DNA from: Elymus sibiricus
Lineage: Eukaryota; Streptophyta; Magnoliopsida; Poales; Poaceae
Length of the DNA: 64,000 nucleotides
Reading direction: 5' to 3'
Assembly (NCBI GenBank): GCA_039707655.1
Contig: CM077666.1
Coordinates: 286,863,166 to 286,927,165 of the forward strand
Below, in pieces: positions 22,087 through 33,251 of this stretch; position 1 is the stretch's first letter, and every line of letters starts with the position of its first letter. The notes beneath the pieces were generated by a model. That model was not told where the DNA came from and did no database searches. It saw only the letters and a list, made by a program, of their open reading frames with translations. A program made the translations under genes and the position numbers.

Positions 22087-23400
22087 TCAAAGAGTTCTAA
22101 GGTGTGATCATGTTTTGCTCGTGAGAGAGAATTTTAGTCAATGGGTCTGCAATATTCAGACCCATGTGTGCTTTGCAAATCTTTATGTCATACTGTAGAT
22201 GCTGCTATCACGCTTTACTTGGAGCTATTCCAAATGACTGCTCCATTATACGTATCCGGTTTGCTACTCAGAGATATCCAGATTGGTGTCAAAGCTTGCA
22301 TCGACGTAACCCTTTACGACGAACTCTTTATCACCTCCATAATCGAGAAACATTTCCTTAGTCCTTTAGTTACTAAGGATAATTTTGACCGCTGTCTAGT
22401 GATCCACTCCTGGATCACTCTTGTACCCCCTTTGTCAGACACATGGCAAGGCACACATTAGGTGTACATTATAGAACCTATGGCTGAGGCATAGGGAATG
22501 ACTTTCATTCTCTCTCTATCTTCTGCCGTGGTCGAGCTTTGAGTCTTACTCAACTTTACACCTTACAATACATGCAAGAACTCCTTCTTTGACTGATCCA
22601 TTTTGAACTCCTTCAAAATCTTGTCAAGGTATGTACTCATTGAAAGTCTTATCAAGCGTCTTGATCTATCTCTATAGATCTTGATGCCCAATATATAAGC
22701 AGCTTCACCGAGGTCTTTCATTCAAGTATCCTTTTATGCCATCCAGAAATTCTATATCATTTCCAATCAACAATATGTCATCCACATATAATATTAGAAA
22801 TGCTACAGAGCTCCCACTCACTTTCTTGTAAATACAGGCTTCACCGTAAGTCTGTACAAAACCATATGCTTTGATCACCTCATCAAAGCATATATTCCAA
22901 CTCCGAGATGCTTGCACCAGTCCATAAATGGATCGCTGGAGCTTGCACACTTTGTTAGCACCCTTAGGATCGACAAAACCTTCTGGTTGCATCATATACA
23001 ACTCTTCTTTGAGAAAACCATTAAGGAATGCAGTTTTGACATCCATTTTCCAGATCATAAAATGCGGCAATTGCTAACATGATTTGGACAGACTTAAGCA
23101 TCGCTACGGGTGAGAAAGTCTCATCGTAGTCAACCCCTTGAACTTGTCGAAAACCTTTCGCGACAAGTTGAGCTTTGTAGACAGTGATATTACCATCAGC
23201 GTTTGTCTTCCTCTTAAAAATCCATTTATTCTCAATGGCTTGCCGATCATCGGGCAAGTCCACCAAAGTCCATACTTTGTTCTCATACATGGATCCTATC
23301 TCAGATTTCATGGCCTCAAGCCATTTGTCGGAATCTGGGTTCATCATAGCTTCTTCATAGTTCGTAGGTTCGCCGTTGTCTAACAACATGACTTCCAGAA
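22087..23400 (-). pseudogene. pol: Copia reverse transcriptase and RNase H relic
   Basis: The Copia RT is spread over frames 23389-23021 and 23070-22705, with a frameshift near 23050. Motifs include WKAMKSEI-like [53 protein letters not shown] and the catalytic [11 protein letters not shown]. Further left (22450-22100) is RNase H with a YVDASFDTN motif and the C-terminal ADPLTKILSHEQ signature that closes Copia polyproteins, with at least one stop codon. RT would copy element RNA to DNA in the particle. Inactive here. Confidence 0.9.
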
Positions 23401-23704
23401 CAGGATTACCGTACCACTCTGGTGCGGAACGTACTCTGGTCGACCTACGAGGCTCAGTAGTAACTTGATCTGAAGTTTCATGATCTTCACCATTATCTTC
23501 CTCTCATATTGGTGTAGGCATCACGGGAACGGTTTTCTCTGATGAGCTACTTTCCAATTCGAGAGAAGGTACAATTACCTCATCAAGTTCTACTTTCCTC
23601 CCTCTCACTTCTTTCGAAAGAAACTCCTTCTCTAGAAAGGACCCATTCTTGGCAACAAAGACCTTGCCTTCGGATCTGTGGTAGAAGGTGTACCCAATTG
23701 TTTC

Positions 23705-24555
23705 TTATCCTATGAAGACGTACTTCTCCGCTTTGGGTTCGAGCTTATCAGGTTGAAGCTTTTTCACATAAGCATCGCATCTCCAAACTTTAAAAAACGA
23801 CAGCTTAGGTTTCTTGCCAAACCACAGTTCATACGGTGTCGTCTCAACGGATTTAGACGGTGCCCTATTTAACGTGAATGCAGCTGTCTCTAATGCATAA
23901 CCCCAAAACGATAGTGGCAAATCGGTAAGAGACATCATAGAACGCACCATATCCAATAAAGTACGGTTATGACGTTTAGACACACCATTACGCTGTGGTG
24001 TTCCAGGTGGCATGAGTTGTGAAACAATTCCACATTTTCTTAAATGAAGGCCAAACTCGTAACTCAAATATTCGCCTCCACGATCGGATCGTAGAAACTT
24101 TATTTTCTTGTTACGATGATTCTCTACTTCACTCTGAAATTCTTTGAACTTTTCAAATGTTTCAGACTTGTGTTTCATCAATACCCATACCTACTCAAAT
24201 CATCTGTGAAGGTTAGAAAATAACGATACCCGCCGCGTGCTTCAACATTCATCGGACCGCATACATCGGTATGTATTATTTCCAACAAATCAGTAGCTCG
24301 CTCCATTGTTCCGGAGAACGGAGTTTTAGTCATCTTGCCCATGAGGCATGGTTCGCAAGTATCAAATGATTCATAATCAAGAGATTCCAAAAGTCCATCA
24401 GCATGGAGTTTCTTCATGCGCTTTACACCAATATGACCTAAACGGCAGTGCCACAAGTATGTTGCACTATCATTATCAACTTTGCATCTTATGGCATCAA
24501 TATTATGAATATGTGTATCACTACGATCGAGATTCAACAAGAATAAACCATTCAC
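23705..24555 (-). pseudogene. pol: Copia integrase relic
   Basis: Frames 24555-24178 and 24181-23705 carry the integrase. The N-terminal zinc finger is visible (HCRLGHIGVKRMKKL ... CEPCLMGK), then core-domain Asp in FTDDLSRYGY and a second region SDRGGEYLS. The third catalytic position is damaged: the usual NG.SER motif reads NGVSKRHNR, so the Glu is Lys. A frameshift at 24178-24181 splits the core. The enzyme would have joined cDNA ends to the genome. Confidence 0.9.
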
Positions 24556-24809
24556 AAGGGTGCATGATCACGAGGGATATTATTCATATAAACAGAATAA
24601 CCATTATTCTCTGACTTACATGAATAACCGTCTTGCAATAAACAATATCCAGATATAATGTTTTATGCTCAATGCAAGCACCAAATAACCATTATTTAGG
24701 TTTAATACTAATCCCGAAGGTATTACGAGCGTGTCGATATTGATCATATCAATCTTGGAGACACTTCCAACACATATCGTCACCTCGCCCTCAGCTAGTC
24801 TCCGTTACT

Positions 24810-25760
24810 CTACAGCTCCTGCTTCAAGTTACTAATATTAGCAACTGAATCGGTATCAAATACCCAGACGCTGCTACGAGCACTAGTGAGGTACATATCA
24901 ATAACATGTATATCAAATATACCTTTGTTCACTTTGCCATCCTTCTTATCCGCCAAATACTTGGGGCAGTTCCGCTTCCAGTGACCAGTTCCTTTGCAGT
25001 AGAAGCACTCAGTTTCAGGCTTGGGTCCAACTTTGGGTTTCTTCGTGGGAGCGGCAGCTTGCTTGCCGTTCTTCTTGAAGTTCCCTTTCTTTCCCTTGCC
25101 CTTTTTCGTGAAACTAGTGGTCTTGTTAACCATCAACACTTGATGCTCCTTCTTGATTTCTACCTCCGCCGATTTCAGCATCGCGAAGAGCTCGGGAATT
25201 GTCTTCTCCATCCCTTGCATATTATAGTTCATCACGAAGACTTTATAGCTTGGTGGCAGTGACTGAAGAACTCTGTCAATAACACTCTCAACTGGAAGAT
25301 CAATTCCCAGCTGAGTCAAGTGGTTGTGGTATCCAGACATTCTGAGTATGTGTTCACTGACAGAACTGTTCTCCTCCATCTTACAGCTAAAGAACTTGTT
25401 GGAGACTTCATATCTCTCAACCAGGGCATTAGCTTGAAATATCAATTTTAGCTCCTGGAACATCTCATATGCTCCATGGCGTTCAAAATGCTTTTGTAGT
25501 CCCGGTTCTAAGCCGTAGAGCATGGCACACTGAACTATCGAGTAGTCATCAGATCGAGCCTACCAGGCGTTCACAACGTCTGCAGCAGCTCCTGCAGCAG
25601 GTCCATCACCTAGCGGTGCATCAAGGACATAATCCTTCTGCGCAGCAATGAGGATAATCCTCAAGTTACGGACCCAATCCGTGTAATTGCTACCATCATC
25701 TTTCAACTAAGCTTTCTCTAGGAACGTATCAAAAACAGGGGAGCTACAACGCGAGCTATT
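24810..25760 (-). pseudogene. gag: Copia gag and protease relic
   Basis: The frame 25523-24810 holds the Copia Gag (UBN2-like LKLIFQANALVERYEVSNKF, LQSLPPSY), a CCHC zinc knuckle (CFYCKGTGHWKRNCP), and the start of the protease with WVFDTDSVAN where the family has DTG-type active site, so the catalytic motif is altered. Upstream homology (DDGSNYTDWVRNLRIIL) reaches about 25760 but contains in-frame TAG codons near 25562 and 25712. Confidence 0.85.
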
Positions 25761-26961
25761 GATCTACAACATAATTTGCAAAGACTATCAGGACTAAGTT
25801 CATGATAAATTAAGTTCAATTAATCAAATTACTAATGAACTCCCACTTAAATTAACATCCCTCAAGTTAACTAAGTGATACATGATCCAAATCAACTAGC
25901 CCATGTCCGATCATCACGTGAGATGGGATAGTCATCAATGGTGAACATCTCCATGTTGATCATATCTACTATATGACTCATGTTCGACCTTTCGGTCTCT
26001 AGTGTTCCGAGACCATGTCTGTACATGCTAGGCTCGTCAAGTTTAACCCAAGTATTCTGCTTGTGTAAAACTGGCTTACACCCGTTGTATGTGAACGTAG
26101 AATCTATCACACCCGATCATCACGAGGTGCTTCGAAACGACGAACTTTAGCAACGGTGCATACTCGGGGAGAACACTTTTATCTTGAAATTTAGTGAAGG
26201 GATCATCTTATAATGCTACCGTCGTTCTAAGCAAAATAAGATGCATAAATGATAAACATCACATGCAATCAAAATATGTGACATGATATGGCCATCATCA
26301 TCTTGTGCTTTTGATCTCCATCTCCAAAGCATCGTCATGATCTCCATCGTCACCGGCTCGACACCTTGATCTCCATCGTTGCGTCGTGGTCGTCTCGCCA
26401 ACTATTGCTAACGCATAGCGATAAAGTAAAGCAATTACATGGCGCTTGCATTTCATACAATAAAGAGACAACCATAAGGCTCCTGCCGGTTGCCGATAAA
26501 TTACAAAACATGATCATCTCATACAATAACGTATATCACATCATGTCTTGACCATATCACATCACAGCATACCCTGCAAAAACAAGTTAGACGTCCTCTA
26601 CTTTGTTGTTGCAAGTTTTACGTGGCTGCTATGGGCTTCTAGCAAGAACCGTTCTTACCTATGGCACAAAACCACAACGGTGATTTATCAAGTTTGCTGT
26701 TTTAACCTTCAACAAGGACCGGCCGCAGTCAAATTTGATTCGACTAAAGTAGGAGAAACAGACACCCGCCAGCCACCTTTATGCAAAACAAGTTGCATGT
26801 CTGTCGGTGGAACCGGTCTCATGTACGTGGACATGTAAGGTTGGTCCGGGCCGCTTCATCTTACAATACCGCCGAATCAAAATAAGACGTTGGTGGTAAG
26901 CAGTATGACGATCACTGCCCACAACTCTTTGTGTTCTACTCGTGCATATCATCTACGCATA

Positions 26962-26981
26962 GACCTGACTCATGATGCCAC
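26962..26981 (-). other. Primer-binding site of Copia element
   Basis: On the minus strand GTGGCATCATGAGTCAGGTC directly abuts the 5' LTR. It resembles the initiator-Met tRNA complement used by BARE/Angela elements (TGGCATCAGAGCC) with a few changes. Confidence 0.75.
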
Positions 26982-27410
26982 TGTTGGGGAACGTTGCATG
27001 GAAAACAAAAAATTTCTACGCACACGCAAGATCTATCCATGGAGATGCATGGCTACGAGAGGGGGAGTGTGTCTACGTACCCTCATAGACCATAAGCGGA
27101 AGCGTTAGAACAACGCGGTTGATGTCGTCGAACAACTTCACGATCCAACCGACCGAGCACCGAACGTACGGCACCTCCGCGTTCAGCACACGTTCAACTC
27201 GGTGACGTCCTCGACTTCTTGATCCAGCGAGACGGCGAGGTAGTGGATGAGTTCCGGCAGCACGACGGCGTGGTGACGGTGATGGTGATGCTATCTTCGC
27301 AGGGCTTCGCCCAACTACTGCGAAAATATGACCGAGGGACGGAACTGTGGAGGGGGGCACCGCACACGGCTAAGACAATGTTGTGGCCTGTTTGGGCGCC
27401 CCCTCTCCTC

Positions 27411-27420
27411 TATTTATATA
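27411..27420 (-). promoter_or_regulatory. TATA box of Copia LTR
   Basis: Reads TATATAAATA on the minus strand, followed by AGAGGAGAGGGGGCGCC. This matches the well-placed TATA of BARE/Angela LTRs. Confidence 0.7.
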
Positions 27421-27688
27421 TGTGTAGGGGCTTGGAGTAGAAGGAATAGTGCCACGGAACAGTACCACGTGAACAGTACCACGTGAATAGTACACACGTG
27501 GACTTGGACTCCAAAGTCCAATCCTATTCCTACTAGGACTCTCCTTTTTTCCTTCCCTAGCTGCGTGGGTTTTTGAGGACTTGGTGCGCCTGGCCCAATA
27601 AGGCCAGGGAGCCTCCCCTTAGCCCATGCCAGCCCTTGGGACATGGTGGACCCACTTTTGGACTTCCGGAGCCCTCCGGAATCCTCCG

Positions 27689-27706
27689 GAACCTTCTGGA
27701 AGCTTC
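27689..27706. promoter_or_regulatory. Heat-shock-element-like array in Copia LTR
   Basis: GAACCTTCTGGAAGCTTC is a perfect alternating run of four HSE half-sites (GAA, TTC, GAA, TTC at 5-bp spacing), the form bound by trimeric heat-shock factors. It is embedded in a TCCGGA-rich stretch (27664-27710) that could also give it by chance. Regulatory function is inference. Confidence 0.45.
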
Positions 27707-28734
27707 CCGGTACAATACCGAAAAAACTGCACCTTTTTCCGGAACCCAAAATATGACTTCCCATATATAAATCTTTACCTCTCGACCATTCCGAGACTCC
27801 TCGTGATGTCCGGGATCTCATCCGGGACTCCGAACAACATTCGGTTACCAATTCACATAACTCATATAACACTATATCGTCAACGAACGTTAAGCGTGCG
27901 GACCCTACGGGTTCGGGAATGATGTAGACATGACCGAGATGCCTCTCCGGTCAATAATCAATAGCGGAACCTGGATGCCCATATTGGTTCCTACATATTC
28001 CACGAAGATCTTATCGGTCGAACCGCATTGACAACATACGTAATTCCCTTTGTCCGTCGGTATGTTACTTGCCCGAGATTCGATCGTCGGTATCTCCATA
28101 CCTAGTTCAATCTCGTTACCGGCAAGTCTCTTTACTCGTTCCGTAATACATCATCCCATAACTAACTCCTTAGTCACTTTGCTTGCAAGCTTCTTATGAT
28201 GTGCATTACCGAGAGGGCCTAGAGATACCTCTCCAAAACACGGAGAGACAAATCCCAATCTCGATCCATGCCAACTCAACGGACACCTTCGGAGATACCT
28301 GTAGAGCATCTTTATGATCACCCAGTTACGTTGTAACGTTTGATAGCACACAAGGTATTCCTCCAGTATCCGGGAGTTGCATGATCTCATGGTCAGAGGA
28401 ACATGTATTTGACATTCAAGAAAGCAGTAGCAATAAACAGAACGATCATATGCTAAGCTAACAGATGGGTCTTGTCCATCACATCATTCTCCTAATGATG
28501 TGATCCCGTTATGAAATGACAACTCATGTCTATGGTTAGGAAACCTTAACCATCTTTGATCAACGAGCTAGTCTAGTAGAGGCTCACTAGGGACACGGTA
28601 TTTGTTTATGTATTCACACATGTATTTAAGTTTCCGGTCAATACAATTCTAGAATGAATAATAAACCTTTATCATGAACAAGGAAATATAAATAATAACA
28701 ACTTTATTATTGCCTCTAGGGCATATTTCCATCA

Positions 28735-30160
28735 TATTGGTCATACAAGCAATTCATGAATGATTAGCATAAGGAAGAGAAATTTCACATACAAATATAT
28801 TATCTTGGACATCTTTTATGATTGTGAATACCCATTAATTATTTTCAAACTTGATCAAATAAGTTGAAGTTGGGCAAGTAAGACAACGTAATGAGTTATG
28901 TTTGGGTATACTTGCATAGAATTTATATTGTTATGGATCCTCCAACATGTGGTGCTTGTTTATAATCTTTGCTAGCCAAAATTTCGGTACTAAGCGGGAA
29001 TACTTCTTGTGCATCCAAAATCCTTGAGGCAAGTTTCTTCCATGAGTGTCCACCATACCTACCTATATATGGTATTACCCTGCCATTCCAAGTAAATTTG
29101 CATGTGACATCTCTAAAATCTTCAAATAAACATCTGTTTTGTGTGCTCGTACCGCTCATGGAGCGACGGGGTGGTCAATATCTTCCATGCTAAGTGGGTT
29201 ATTCTCATGATGGGTGTTTATTCACTTGTCCTTGCAAGAGAGAGGCTGGTAATTGGGATTCCCAGTCCCGCTAAATAAAAACAAAGAAAAATATAATAAA
29301 ACAAACTCCCCCTGGAAAGTTGATTGTTTGGAGGGCACCCGTGAATTTGGCTAGCCATGGCTTGTGTTTGTATGGTTGAGGGGGGGGGGGTAAACTTTTC
29401 ATTTCCGCATGGGAACCGCCAATAATGTGTTTAGCATGGAGATATTGAAATCCTTATTGAAATCCTTTGTTGTAACGTTGAAAGGAAAAGTACACCACTC
29501 AAAGTGTATTCATCTCTGTTTTAAGCAAAGAGCTCTGGCACATAAGCAAATCCCTGCTTCCCTCTGCGAAGGGCATATCTTTTACTTTTTCTGTCAATTT
29601 TATTTTTGTTGAGTCAACTACTTCTTTCAACCTCAATTATTCTCCACTTGGCAAGCATCATACGGTGGGGATAGATCTAGGCACATATATCCTGTCAAAT
29701 ATATTTGATCATGAATTATTATTGTTGACAATTATCTCCATGATAAGTAAGTTGGGAGGCGAAACATTAAGCCCCTATCTTCCTCCGTGTTTGATGAATG
29801 CTATTTGTTCTAAAAATATGCCTTGAGTACTAGCAATCATAGAAGACTATATGATAATTGAATATGTGGGGCTCTTACTTAGACTTTGTGGAAAATAAGA
29901 AGCATTGAAATTGTTTGGTTACTAAGAACATAAGTTGTTAAGTTTCAAGAGGATGCATTGTTTGAACCATAACATGTGAATTGATTGCTACTTTATCATG
30001 ATGAGTTTTATGAGAAATAGTTGGTGTTTATGATGCTAGGAAAAGTGATTGAAATTATCATTGATCAAACTTATGCACTATGCTAGCATTCACACTTCAT
30101 AAATTATTTCTTTTACCATTTAGCTACTCGAGTACGAGCAGGAATTAAGTTTGGGGATGC
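28735..30160 (+). other. 3' region and polypurine tract of tandem element, copy 1
   Basis: Collinear with 62086-63497 in copy 2. No gene is recognised: short frames such as 28923-29159 occur in both copies but have no domain. It ends with AGGAATTAAGTTTGGGGATGC directly against LTR2, the plus-strand primer purine tract. A G-run lies at 29383-29392. Confidence 0.75.
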
Positions 30161-31564
30161 TGATATGTCTCCAACGTATCTATAATTTATGAAGTATTCA
30201 TGCCATGTTTACAACAATTTTATATGGTTTATTTGCACTTTTATATGATTTGAATGGAACTAACCTGGACTGACGCTGTTTTCATCAGAACTACCGTGGT
30301 GTTGTTTTTTGTGCAGAAATAAAAGTTCATGAATTGGGAAGAAAATTTATGGTGATTTTTAAGGACCAAAATAGACCCCCGAAGCTTCGAGGAAGGACCA
30401 GAAGACTCACGAGGAAGCGACAAGCCTGGGGGCGCCCCCCTAGGGCGCGCCCCCTGAGCTTGTCGTTCCCTCGTGGGCCCCCCTGACGTGATTCCAACGC
30501 TGAAAAATTCTATATACTGGGAAACCCCCGAAACTTAACCTAGAACTCCCACGCCTCCGCTGCAAGCCTCTGTTCCGAAGCGATCTCATCCAGAGCCCTT
30601 TTCCGGCACCCTGCCGGAGGGGGAAACCATCACCGGAGGCCTTCTTCATCATCTCGGCAGTCTTCATGGTGAGGAGGGAGTAGTTCACCCTCGGGGCTGA
30701 GGGTATGTACTACAAGCTATGTGTTTGATATCTAGCTCTCTCTCTCTCTCATTTTCTTGATTGGCACAATCATGATGTACCGCGAGCTTTGTTAATATAG
30801 TTGGATCATATGGAGTTCTTCCCTCTCTATCTTGTTATGATGAATTGAGTCTTTCCCTTTGAGGTTTCATTGTTATCGGATTGAATATTTTGGATTTGAG
30901 AACACTTGATGTATGTCTTACATGTGGATACTTGTGGTGACAATGGGGTATTCTATTGAGTCACATGATGTATGTTTTGGTAATCAACTTGTGGATTCCC
31001 GAGGTGACATTGGGGTGATCTAGGCATAGGGGTCGATACAAGTTTTCATCCTACTTTCTCTGGTAGAAACTTTGGGGTACTCTTTTAGGTTCTTTGTGTT
31101 GGATTGAATATTATGAATCTAAAATTGCTTGATGCATATCGAATAATTGACTCCAGGGTACTTGTGGTGCATTGGAGTATCTAGGTGACATTAGAGTTGA
31201 TTGATGCGTATCATATGGTGTTATTTTAGTACGAACTCTAGGGCTGTTTGTGACACTTATAGGGATGGCTCAATAGATTGATCGGAAAGGATAATTTTGA
31301 GGTGGTTTTGCTACCTATAACAATTTCTTCTTATGTTCTCCGTTTGCTAGGAACTTTGGAGTGATTCTATGTTGCACGTTGAGGGATTGTAATATGATTC
31401 AATTCTGTTAGAATTTTTGGGAGATTGCACTAGTGAAAGTATGAACCCTAGGCCTTGTTTCTAAGCATTGCAATACCATTTGTGGTCACTTTTGTTACTA
31501 GCTCCTTGCTGTTTTTATTAGTTCAGATTACAAAACCTATATCTACTATCCATACTACACTTGT

Positions 31565-32504
31565 TGTCGTGGTATTCTCGCTGGGGGTGCGTGATTCACG
31601 GCAGATGCCATGAGATGTCTTATGAGGTGGGGCTACGATAGGACGCCGGTGGGTTCCGGAGGCGAGGTTGGCACGAGCGAGTGCGGGACACAAGACGTAC
31701 CCAGGTTCGGGGCCCTCCGGAGAGGTAACACCCCTACTCCTGCCGTGTGAGCTGATAAGCACAGAGGTTACAGAGTCGCTCCTGGAGCTATTTGGACGGA
31801 GGAGGGAGAAGGGGCTAAGCCACCGTTCTGCCTCTCCTGTGCGATTGTTCGTGATCTAGAGAGAGCTAGCTAGGGTGAGAACTGATCTTATCGCACTAAC
31901 TCGAACTCTCAGCCACTAAAACCCGACCCCTCTGCACGGAGGCCTCCCTGGGGGTCTTATAGGCCGACCCCTAGGGTTACAACGGTAACATACCAGAGGC
32001 GCGGGCCCCTGGTGTCATTGACCAGGATCCGGTGGCCGGGTCGCCGGGTCGCCAGATGCCGGGATGCCGGGTGCCGGGTCGCCAGGTGCGCCGCACCTGC
32101 CTGGCGCGGGCATCGTGACGGGTCTTGTCTCGTCAGTCTGGGTTCGAGGTACTGTGGCGCGTCTTGTCCATCGTCAGAGGGAGGTCGGCGCCGCCGTTTC
32201 TACAGGACCGCGCCTCACTAACACCGCCCGCCTCGGGCGGGGGCGCAAGGAAAGCTGCAGCCTCACCTGCTCTGTCAGGGTAAAGGGAGGAGCGCTGTAG
32301 CACCGCTTGCTTCGTCGCTAAGGCTTCGCCGCCTCGCGGCCAGCCGGCATGGGCCAGCCGGCCAGGCCGGGTTGCCACGCCGAGCCGGCTCGCGCTGGGG
32401 AGCCGGCGTGCCTGGCAAGCCGGCCAGAGGGACTTGTCTTGCTCTGATGATTTTCCGAAAGGGATTCGGGCTCCGTTGCCTACCCGGGGGTCATCCCCCC
32501 GACA
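31565..32504 (-). repeat. 3' LTR of element F
   Basis: 940 bp. In element sense it starts TGTCGGGGGGATGACCCCCG and ends GAATACCACGACA. TATA-like CTATAAGAC (minus) is at about 31957-31964. A tract of short GCCGGG-TC/AT units lies at about 32030-32095, one 9-bp unit shorter than in the partner LTR. Confidence 0.95.
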
Positions 32505-32530
32505 GTAGTCCCCGAAGCTGTGAAGGTTCG
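32505..32530 (-). other. Purine-rich tract next to 3' LTR of F
   Basis: The minus strand reads CTTCGGGGACTAC immediately before the LTR start, the position of the plus-strand primer. It is a weak tract but a common form in grass Gypsy elements. Confidence 0.5.
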
Positions 32531-33022
32531 CCGGCTTCAGGCAAGGGAGCCTTTGCAGCTTACCACCCTAAGGAGCCGGCTTTGTCGATGAAGCGCCAGA
32601 GTCCGGCCGGGCGGCTTCGCCTGGCAGCTTGCCGGCTTCGCGGCGGCGGACGCCGGGAACACCCGCTGGGGGGCCGGCCTCCGGGGGCCGGGTCGCGGCA
32701 CCCCGGCCTGAGCGGTAAACGGAAACGCCCGCCAGATAGGTCTTGCTTCGTACGCCGATTTGCGCCCGCCGCAGCTCGACGGGCTGCCACGTGCGGCCTT
32801 GCGGTGGGCGAGGCCTGCCAGCCCACGCGCGCGACGGGACGTGACCGCGGCTCGGGCCCGCCACTACACGCCCTCGGCCCGCGCGCGGGGGATTCACTGC
32901 GGCGACCGTTGGCGATTGCGCTTCCCCGCGTAGTTACTGCGCGTGGGGAACGCGCGCGCGCAGTGCGGGGGAGTGGGGATTGTGGGCACAGCCGATCCCA
33001 CTCCCCCATGATTTCGCGTGGT

Positions 33023-33028
33023 TATAAA
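33023..33028 (+). promoter_or_regulatory. TATA box for the antisense gene of F
   Basis: TATAAA in GCGTGGTTATAAACGAG, 229 bp upstream of the antisense ATG and followed by a CT-rich leader. It lies inside the element, not in an LTR, so the antisense gene would have an independent promoter. Activity is inferred. Confidence 0.55.
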
Positions 33029-33251
33029 CGAGAAGGGGGGAGTGCGACGGAGACGCCCGCGCTCGCACCCCTGCCCCTTGCTCCTCCTCTGCTTCCTCTC
33101 CTTCTCCGCCGTGCCCGAGTGAAGTGCTGCCGCCGTCGTCGCCTCACCCACGCCTGCTGCACGCCGCGACCCGAAGCCCGCAGCGCGCCGCCCTCCTCTT
33201 CTCTTCCTCCTCTCCATCGCCGAATCTCGCTGCCCGCGGAAAACCCTCCCA

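Larger units (their letters stand above)
22081..28734 (-). mobile_element. BARE/Angela-type Copia retrotransposon, 3' LTR deleted
   Basis: Reading leftward: 5' LTR (26982-28734), primer site (26962-26981), leader of about 1.2 kb, then gag, protease, integrase, reverse transcriptase and RNase H in Copia order. The element ends abruptly at 22081, just past the end of the polyprotein, with no 3' LTR. Comparison with copy 2 shows that 1305 bp of host (60781-62085 equivalent) is missing at this junction too, so one deletion removed both. LTR ends TGTTGGGGAACG and TTTCCATCA (plus strand) are typical of the Triticeae Angela/BARE/WIS superfamily. The coding region has several stops and frameshifts. 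Confidence 0.9.
26982..28734 (-). repeat. 5' LTR of Copia element
   Basis: 1753 bp. In element sense it starts TGATGGAAATATGCCC and ends GTTCCCCAACA. It contains the TATA box (27411-27420) and, about 275 bp upstream of it, a heat-shock-element-like array (27689-27706). The right flank begins TATTG, the expected target duplication, whose partner was deleted. Confidence 0.9.

Noticed and set aside
28923..29159. A 78-codon frame repeated at 62274-62510 as a conserved gene
   Set aside because: Present in both copies only because the whole region was duplicated. No domain, splice context or start signal supports it.
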